From Hufsiella arboris (GTDB lineage: Bacteria > Bacteroidota > Bacteroidia > Sphingobacteriales > Sphingobacteriaceae), in assembly GCF_009834875.1 (NCBI RefSeq), contig NZ_WVHT01000005.1:1-64000 (forward strand): a stretch of DNA of 64,000 nucleotides. Direction: 5' to 3'. Shown in pieces: positions 59,387 to 64,000 of the stretch (positions within the stretch are counted from its first letter, which is position 1; every line of letters begins with the position of its first letter). The notes under the pieces were generated by a model. That model was not told the origin of the DNA. It saw nothing but the letters and a program-made list of their open reading frames with translations, and searched no databases. The translations under genes and the position numbers were made by a program.

Positions 59387-60763
59387 ATGAAGCGTGTTTT
59401 ACTCACACTCGTGTGCTGTCTTTTTTTGTCGGCAGGCATTTCCCAGATACGTATAAGTTCAGTAGATCCGGACGAATGGCTAAAGAAAAATTTTAGCGGT
59501 CAGGGGATTGTAATCGGAAACATAAAGCATCACGGCAATCGCATTTCCATGGCGTCATTTACAGGTTTTGGTAAGGTTTTAGAGTTGCCAAAGGGGTTGA
59601 TCTTGTCTTCCGGAAATGCGTTTAGTGCGTCCGGGGCAAACACGGTTCCTAATATATCTACTACGTTTAACGGTATGGACGAACCTGAAACGGATGCGGA
59701 TCTGTCTCCGTTATTGAAGGAAAAATTATATGACATCAGTTCTGTAGAATTTGATTTTGTCCCTTACAATAACAGTTTGAAATTTAACTACCAGTTCGGA
59801 TCAGACGAATATCCTGAATACGTGGGAACACCGTTTAATGATATTTTTGCGTTTTTCATTTCCGATGGGGTAACCACTAAAAACATCGCACTTGTTCCCG
59901 AAAAGAATATCCCGGTAAGCATCAATAACATCAACGCAAAATCGGAAGCCAAATATTTTATCGACAACAATATTTTCAGCCAGGAGGAAAAAAGAGAGCA
60001 GCCAAAAAAAGTTAAGGTTCAGCGCTCATTTTTCGCGTCTATCTGGTATGGAATCAAGAGCATTTTTGCATCCTCTGATGAAGAAGATTATGAAGTCGCA
60101 TATGTGAAAACAGACCCAGAATTACAAAAAAAGGTTGGCCCTGATTTATACCGTAATCTTCAATATGACGGTATTACAAAAAAACTTACAGCACAGACAT
60201 ACGTTGAGCCGTTAAAAAAATACCACCTTAAAATTATTATTGCTGATGCTTCAGACAATATTTTTGATTCGGGAGTGTTTATTGAGGATAAAAGTTTGAC
60301 ATCCGTGCGCGATTCACTGCAACCCGGATATATTAATTATGCAGATTTAAGCGGCATCATCGATGCAAAACAAATACTGCAGGGAAAAAAGATGGAAGAT
60401 CTTTTACCCGACACATTATTAATTAACAACGGCCTGATTTATTTCGATTTTGATCACGCTGACATTAAGCCCTCGGAGGAGAGTAAATTGCAGGGCTTAG
60501 CTCAAATGTATAAGGAGGTAAGAGATAAATATGACTTGAGAGTTATAGGCCATACGGACAGCATCGGTAATATGGATTATAATATGGATCTTTCAAAAAG
60601 AAGAAATGAGTCTGTAATCGGATATTTAACAAAAATTGTTGATCCCGCTCCCCAAATTGCTATGTTAGACAAGGCGTTTTTAGAACCAGCGGCAACAAAT
60701 AGTACGACTGAAGGCCGCAGTTTAAATCGCCGTGTAAAAGTTGTATTTGTAAAAAGAAAATGA
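59387..60763 (+). CDS. Choice-of-anchor-L / OmpA-domain outer-membrane protein
   Basis: A 458-residue protein joining two modules. After a signal peptide (cut near SAGIS) a choice-of-anchor-L domain spans ~25-330: PKGLILSSGNAFSASGAN, VEFDFVPYNNSLKFNYQFGSDEYPEYVGTPFNDIFAFFISDG and the closing KKYHLKIIIADASDNIFDSGVFIED. The C-terminal ~100 residues are an OmpA-like peptidoglycan-binding domain (YFDFDHADIKPSEESKLQGLAQM; LRVIGHTDSIGNMDYNMDLSKRRNESV; RSLNRRVKVVF). The first domain is seen in secreted or gliding-associated proteins of Bacteroidota. The product probably sits in the outer membrane, tethered to peptidoglycan. Its last base pairs overlap the next gene by 4 nt. Confidence 0.9.
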   Translation: MKRVLLTLVCCLFLSAGISQIRISSVDPDEWLKKNFSGQGIVIGNIKHHGNRISMASFTGFGKVLELPKGLILSSGNAFSASGANTVPNISTTFNGMDEPETDADLSPLLKEKLYDISSVEFDFVPYNNSLKFNYQFGSDEYPEYVGTPFNDIFAFFISDGVTTKNIALVPEKNIPVSINNINAKSEAKYFIDNNIFSQEEKREQPKKVKVQRSFFASIWYGIKSIFASSDEEDYEVAYVKTDPELQKKVGPDLYRNLQYDGITKKLTAQTYVEPLKKYHLKIIIADASDNIFDSGVFIEDKSLTSVRDSLQPGYINYADLSGIIDAKQILQGKKMEDLLPDTLLINNGLIYFDFDHADIKPSEESKLQGLAQMYKEVRDKYDLRVIGHTDSIGNMDYNMDLSKRRNESVIGYLTKIVDPAPQIAMLDKAFLEPAATNSTTEGRSLNRRVKVVFVKRK

Positions 60764-61119
60764 ATAACGATAAGCGATCAAAGAAATTTAACAGTTTCGA
60801 TGGGATTGTATTTTCAACAGATCCGGAACATGAATACCGGTACGCTGAAACGGAAGTACAGGAAACCCTAAAGCCTCTCCAGCAGAATTTGAAAGTTATG
60901 CTCGACAAAAAACAACGCGCCGGAAAAGCCGTAACTCTTGTAACCGGATTTGTTGGCGCTGACGAAGATTTGCAGATGCTTGGAAAAACACTGAAACAAA
61001 AATGCGGTGTTGGAGGTTCGGTAAAGAATGGAGAGATATTAATTCAGGGTGATTTCCGGGACAAGATTTTAACTACACTTGTGTCATTGGGTTATAAAGC
61101 AAAAAAGGCAGGCGGTTAA
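60760..61119 (+). CDS. SUI1/eIF1-like translation initiation protein (YciH family)
   Basis: A 119-residue protein with a C-terminal SUI1 domain (~42-115: KAVTLVTGFVGADEDLQMLGKTLKQKCGVGGSVKNGEILIQGDFRDKILTTLVSLGYK). YciH-type proteins bind the small ribosomal subunit and can proofread initiation. The start ATG overlaps the OmpA-gene stop (ATGA), so translation is coupled. The pairing of an envelope protein with an initiation factor is presumably coincidental. Confidence 0.93.
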   Translation: MNNDKRSKKFNSFDGIVFSTDPEHEYRYAETEVQETLKPLQQNLKVMLDKKQRAGKAVTLVTGFVGADEDLQMLGKTLKQKCGVGGSVKNGEILIQGDFRDKILTTLVSLGYKAKKAGG

Positions 61120-61426
61120 TCTAAAAGCATTTTTAATCAAATGAAAAATAAAATCAAGTTGATATTTGCATTTCAAGGAAAAAATACTTTTCATTGCAAA
61201 ACGATTGTCTCTGACGGGGCAATTTTTTTTTAAAATGCGTTATAGTAAACTTATTTAGTGGAGACTGCTGGAGATTAGTAACGTAAATGTTATGTTAACG
61301 TGCAAATAATTTTTTATTAATTCGGAATCTTCAAATTTGTTTCACGGGTAAGTACTCTGTAATAAAAGCTAAAAAACAATTAAACACTTTATCAAATCAA
61401 AAAACTAAAAACTAAAATTTAAAAAA
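61120..61426. other. 307-bp AT-rich intergenic gap before exbB
   Basis: No open frame of note, no tRNA and no clear terminator or promoter match is visible. The gap is A/T-rich with runs of A and T. It includes direct TAACGT copies around 61279 and 61294. Presumably the promoter of the exb operon lies here, but I cannot pinpoint a TAnnTTTG with a suitable partner. Confidence 0.5.
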
Positions 61427-62254
61427 ATGGCAAACGCACCAAAACCAACAACAGCGAAGAAAGAAAGCTCTGGTTCAAGCATTTTTGCAAGCTTAACAAT
61501 TGTTATCTGTATCATCGTAGGGGTACTTTTATGGAAATTCGTAATGGGTAATCCTTCAAACTTCGAAGGTGGCGACCCTGAAGCTCACCCACTTCCAGGG
61601 AATTACTTTGGAATGGTTTACAAAGGCGGAGTTATTGTACCTATCCTGATCGGGATGTTATTAATGGTAATTGTATTCTCTTTCGAACGTTATTTTGTTA
61701 TCAATAAAGCAGCAGGAACAGGAAATGTTGATGCCTTTGTTAAGAAAATCCAAGGGTTGTTAAGTGCAGGCAGCATTGATGCAGCTATCTCTGAGTGTGA
61801 CAAGCAAAAAGGTTCTGTAGCAAACGTGATCAAATCAGGTTTGAAAAAATACAAAGAGATGGAAGTAGAGCCAAAAATGGACACAGAGCAAAAATGTCTT
61901 GCTATCCAGAAAGATATCGAAGAAGCTACAGCGCTTGAAATGCCAATGTTAGAGCAAAATTTAACAGTTATTGCAACATTAGTTTCAGTTGGTACATTGA
62001 TGGGTCTGTTAGGTACTGTAACTGGTATGATTAAATCATTCGCCGCTCTTGCAACTTCAGGTGCTCCGGATCAGGCAGCTCTTGCAAACGGTATTTCTGA
62101 GGCCTTGATTAACACTGCAACTGGTATCTTGACGTCAACGCTTGCTATTATTATGTACAATGTGTTCACTTCAAAAATCGATAAATTAACTTATTCGATC
62201 GATGAGGCTGGATTCTCAATTGTACAAACTTACGCGAGTACACACGAAGATTAA
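61427..62254 (+). CDS. exbB: MotA/TolQ/ExbB proton channel family protein
   Basis: A 275-residue inner-membrane proton channel. Three hydrophobic segments are visible: ~19-40 (IFASLTIVICIIVGVLLWKFV), ~67-90 (GVIVPILIGMLLMVIVFSFE) and the paired helices ~180-245 (LEQNLTVIATLVSVGTLMGLLGTVTGMIKSFAAL; LINTATGILTSTLAIIMYNVF). The LLGTVTGMI motif is the ExbB/TolQ signature. With the two ExbD and TonB genes downstream it powers TonB-dependent import. The extra hydrophobic segment and hydrophilic start are usual in Bacteroidota. Confidence 0.92.
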   Translation: MANAPKPTTAKKESSGSSIFASLTIVICIIVGVLLWKFVMGNPSNFEGGDPEAHPLPGNYFGMVYKGGVIVPILIGMLLMVIVFSFERYFVINKAAGTGNVDAFVKKIQGLLSAGSIDAAISECDKQKGSVANVIKSGLKKYKEMEVEPKMDTEQKCLAIQKDIEEATALEMPMLEQNLTVIATLVSVGTLMGLLGTVTGMIKSFAALATSGAPDQAALANGISEALINTATGILTSTLAIIMYNVFTSKIDKLTYSIDEAGFSIVQTYASTHED

Positions 62255-62347
62255 TTTTAGTGAATTTTTCAATACCGGGTTTGTGGAAAATCCGGTGTTT
62301 TAGCATCACTAAATAAACAGAGTTAAAAAGGATCAATAAAATTAAAG

Positions 62348-62971
62348 ATGCCTAAAGTAAAAGTTCCAAGAAAGAGCACAGTAATTGACATGACGGCGAT
62401 GTGCGACGTGGCTTCTCTGTTGCTAACTTTCTTTATATTAACAGCAACAGCCCGCCAGCCTGAGCCACTTCCGGTTGATACCCCTGCTTCTGTTGTAAAC
62501 ATCCCTCAGCCTGATACCCAGATAGGTACATTGACTGTAGGACATGGAAAAGTGTTTTTTGGAGTAAAAGAACAACCGGTGCGTGTTAAGATGCTCGAAA
62601 AAATGAGTGCCATTTACAATGTTCAGTTTACACCTCAGGAAAAACAGCGTTTTGCCACTATGGAATCTTTTGGGGTTCCAATTAATCAGTTAAAGCAGGT
62701 AATCGCGATGAATAGTACCGATAGAAATAAGGAAGGATTGCAACCAGGTATTCCGGCCGATTCTGTAGGCACGCAACCATCAGAGCTGCACAACTGGATA
62801 TTACAAGCACGTTATGCCACTAAAGAGTTGAGTAATAACGACATGCGGGTAAGTATCAAAGGCGATTCTAAAGAGGAGTATCCAGCGATTAAAAAGGTTA
62901 TCGACATCTTACAGGCTCAACGGCTTAACAAGTTCAGTTTAATAACTTCGTTACGGGTAGCGGATAAATAA
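62348..62971 (+). CDS. exbD: Biopolymer transport protein ExbD, first copy
   Basis: A 207-residue ExbD/TolR family protein. One N-terminal helix (STVIDMTAMCDVASLLLTFFILTATAR) carries the conserved Asp (MCDVASLL). A long periplasmic part follows, ~180 residues, ending in a ferredoxin-like fold (YATKELSNNDMRVSIKGDSKEEYPAIKKVIDILQAQRL). It is longer than classical ExbD. It forms a proton-channel complex with ExbB and the second ExbD. It lies 93 bp after exbB. Confidence 0.9.
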   Translation: MPKVKVPRKSTVIDMTAMCDVASLLLTFFILTATARQPEPLPVDTPASVVNIPQPDTQIGTLTVGHGKVFFGVKEQPVRVKMLEKMSAIYNVQFTPQEKQRFATMESFGVPINQLKQVIAMNSTDRNKEGLQPGIPADSVGTQPSELHNWILQARYATKELSNNDMRVSIKGDSKEEYPAIKKVIDILQAQRLNKFSLITSLRVADK

Positions 62972-62989
62972 ATATTAAAATTCTAAAAC

Positions 62990-63544
62990 ATGGCAGAATT
63001 AAATAGCGGCGGTGGCGGCGGTGGCCATAAAGGCGGGAAAATAAGAAGCAAAAAGCAGAATGCACGTGTGGATATGACTCCCATGGTGGATTTGATGTTC
63101 CTTCTTATCACCTTCTTTATGTTAACCACTACGTTGGCCAAGCCTAAGGCAATGGACATGGCAATGCCTGACAAGAGTGAAAAGCCGGAAGACGATCTTA
63201 AAATAGCCGACTTCCGTTCATTGAATATTTTGTTAGGAGCCAACAACCGTATTGAATGGTATATTGGTCAGGCGGACAATCCGTTGGCCCCACCAACAGT
63301 TACCAATTATGGTAAAAACGGCATCCGGGAAGTGCTTATCGAGCAAAATAAAAAGGTAATAGCGCAAACCGGAGATCCTAAGAAAGGTGTCATCGTATTG
63401 ATAAAACCAAGTAAACAATCGGTGTACCGTAATTTGGTTGATATCCTTGATGAAATCAAGATTACCAATTTACAGCAGTATGCGATTGTCGATATAGCGG
63501 ATCCGGAAATAGACCTGCTTAAACGCGATGGTTTGTATAAATAA
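62990..63544 (+). CDS. exbD: Biopolymer transport protein ExbD, second copy
   Basis: A 184-residue ExbD family protein. The N-terminus is Gly-rich (SGGGGGGHKGGKIRSK) and is followed by the helix with the conserved Asp (VDMTPMVDLMFLLITFFMLTTT). The periplasmic domain includes YGKNGIREVLIEQNKKVI and VYRNLVDILDEIKITNLQQYAIVDI. It differs clearly from the first copy, so the two are not a recent duplication. It sits 18 bp downstream of the first and 23 bp before the TonB gene. Confidence 0.92.
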   Translation: MAELNSGGGGGGHKGGKIRSKKQNARVDMTPMVDLMFLLITFFMLTTTLAKPKAMDMAMPDKSEKPEDDLKIADFRSLNILLGANNRIEWYIGQADNPLAPPTVTNYGKNGIREVLIEQNKKVIAQTGDPKKGVIVLIKPSKQSVYRNLVDILDEIKITNLQQYAIVDIADPEIDLLKRDGLYK

Positions 63545-63567
63545 GTAAACCATTAAAACGAACTAAG

Positions 63568-64000
63568 ATGGCTAAATTAGATATTTTCAAACTCGATTGG
63601 ATCGACGTCGTTTTTGCTGACAGGAATAAAGCTTATGGAGCTTATGAACTGAGAAAGGAAAATGCAAAAACAACTAATAAGGCGTTGGTAATCGGCAGTA
63701 TATTGTTTATACTGGCGGTTTCAGCTCCAATCATTATCAAATACATTTCAGGTTTTGTTCCTGATTCAAAGGAAAAAACTATTGAAACGGAAGTGGTACT
63801 GGCTCCGCCGCCACCGGTGGATAAAAATCAGCCACCTCCCCCTCCACCTGCAGAGCCTCCGAAACCGAAGGTTAACCAGGTTAAATTTCCACCTCCGGTA
63901 GTAGTACCAAAGGAACAGGTTCGTGACGAAGAGCCACCAACCGTAGAGGAATTAAAAACAGCTGATCCTGGTCAGAAAACTATCCAAGGTGATCCAAATG
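63568..64000 (+). CDS. tonB: TonB-type energy transducer, N-terminal part
   Basis: The start codon is ATG at 63568 and the frame runs to the window end without a stop (144 codons). The sequence starts MAKLDIFKLDWIDVVFADRN and continues with AYGAYELRKENAKTTNKAL, a motif common in Bacteroidota TonB proteins. A membrane helix follows (VIGSILFILAVSAPIIIKYI), then a proline-rich spacer (APPPPVDKNQPPPPPPAEPP, KFPPPVVVPK). This layout is that of an inner-membrane TonB with a periplasm-spanning Pro-rich linker. The C-terminal receptor-binding domain lies outside the window. Confidence 0.9.
   Translation, partial: MAKLDIFKLDWIDVVFADRNKAYGAYELRKENAKTTNKALVIGSILFILAVSAPIIIKYISGFVPDSKEKTIETEVVLAPPPPVDKNQPPPPPPAEPPKPKVNQVKFPPPVVVPKEQVRDEEPPTVEELKTADPGQKTIQGDPN

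Noticed and set aside
62348-63544. Two ExbD genes considered as a recent tandem duplication.
   Set aside because: The two proteins differ in length and in most of the sequence outside the membrane helix; paired ExbD genes are the usual arrangement in this phylum.

Overview
The window reads as chromosomal DNA of a Bacteroidota bacterium, most likely a member of the Sphingobacteriaceae (Pedobacter/Mucilaginibacter type). Reasons: many lipoproteins with Bacteroidota-style lipoboxes; a TonB receptor with an N-terminal STN domain next to FecR and an ECF sigma factor; a DUF4249 lipoprotein; the ExbB-ExbD-ExbD-TonB order; the three-gene SdhCAB respiratory complex; a small ribosomal-type protein typical of the phylum; and repeated promoters fitting the Bacteroidota TTTG-N(~19)-TAnnTTTG consensus rather than the sigma70 consensus. 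I see no tRNA, rRNA, CRISPR array, prophage or intact insertion sequence. The genus is inferred; no database was searched.

Layout. 1-6 kb: an outer-membrane protein start, an NHL/LamG lipoprotein, a photolyase-family protein that has lost its iron-sulphur cysteines, small unknown genes, a Na+/H+ antiporter and a cytochrome c lipoprotein. 6.5-9.5 kb: a trpE-trpG-trpC operon behind a leader peptide with three tandem Trp codons and an intrinsic attenuator. 9.5-17.8 kb: a small membrane protein, a NadR-like kinase, a Gfo/Idh/MocA oxidoreductase, pnuC, an M13 peptidase and carB. 17.8-25.2 kb: a DUF4920-like lipoprotein, radA, and a cell-surface signalling locus (sigma factor, FecR, TonB receptor, DUF4249 lipoprotein). 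25.3-28.3 kb: an overlapping three-gene operon for envelope glycan or lipid-linked sugar work. 28.4-33.1 kb: rng, a 29-residue bS22/mS38-like gene, a TPR protein, HU, and divergent mutY-ssb. 33.1-41.5 kb: a DPP4-type peptidase, an M20 amidohydrolase, cutC overlapping a glycosylasparaginase, two secreted proteins and aspS.

41.5-42.3 kb is the only long non-coding stretch. It holds a broken gene remnant and a GC-rich, hairpin-containing, possibly repetitive segment. 42.3-49.3 kb: dapF, a DegP-type protease, pdeM and sdhCAB. 49.3-52 kb: a lipoprotein/BlaI/M56 sensor operon with two identical BlaI-type operator dyads 20 bp apart in front of it. 52-58.5 kb: a beta-CASP nuclease, a LytS/LytTR two-component pair, an acyltransferase, a NUDIX hydrolase, and metK behind a probable SAM-II riboswitch. 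58.5-64 kb: a diacylglycerol-kinase-like gene, a choice-of-anchor-L/OmpA protein, an eIF1-like protein, and the start of an exbB-exbD-exbD-tonB operon cut by the window end.

The most interesting items are regulatory: the trp attenuator (possibly with a leaderless leader peptide), the tandem BlaI operators, the metK riboswitch and several unexplained palindromes. On the protein side they are the cluster-less photolyase homologue and the M56 sensor fused to TonB and plug-like modules. I found no wholly novel multi-gene system.
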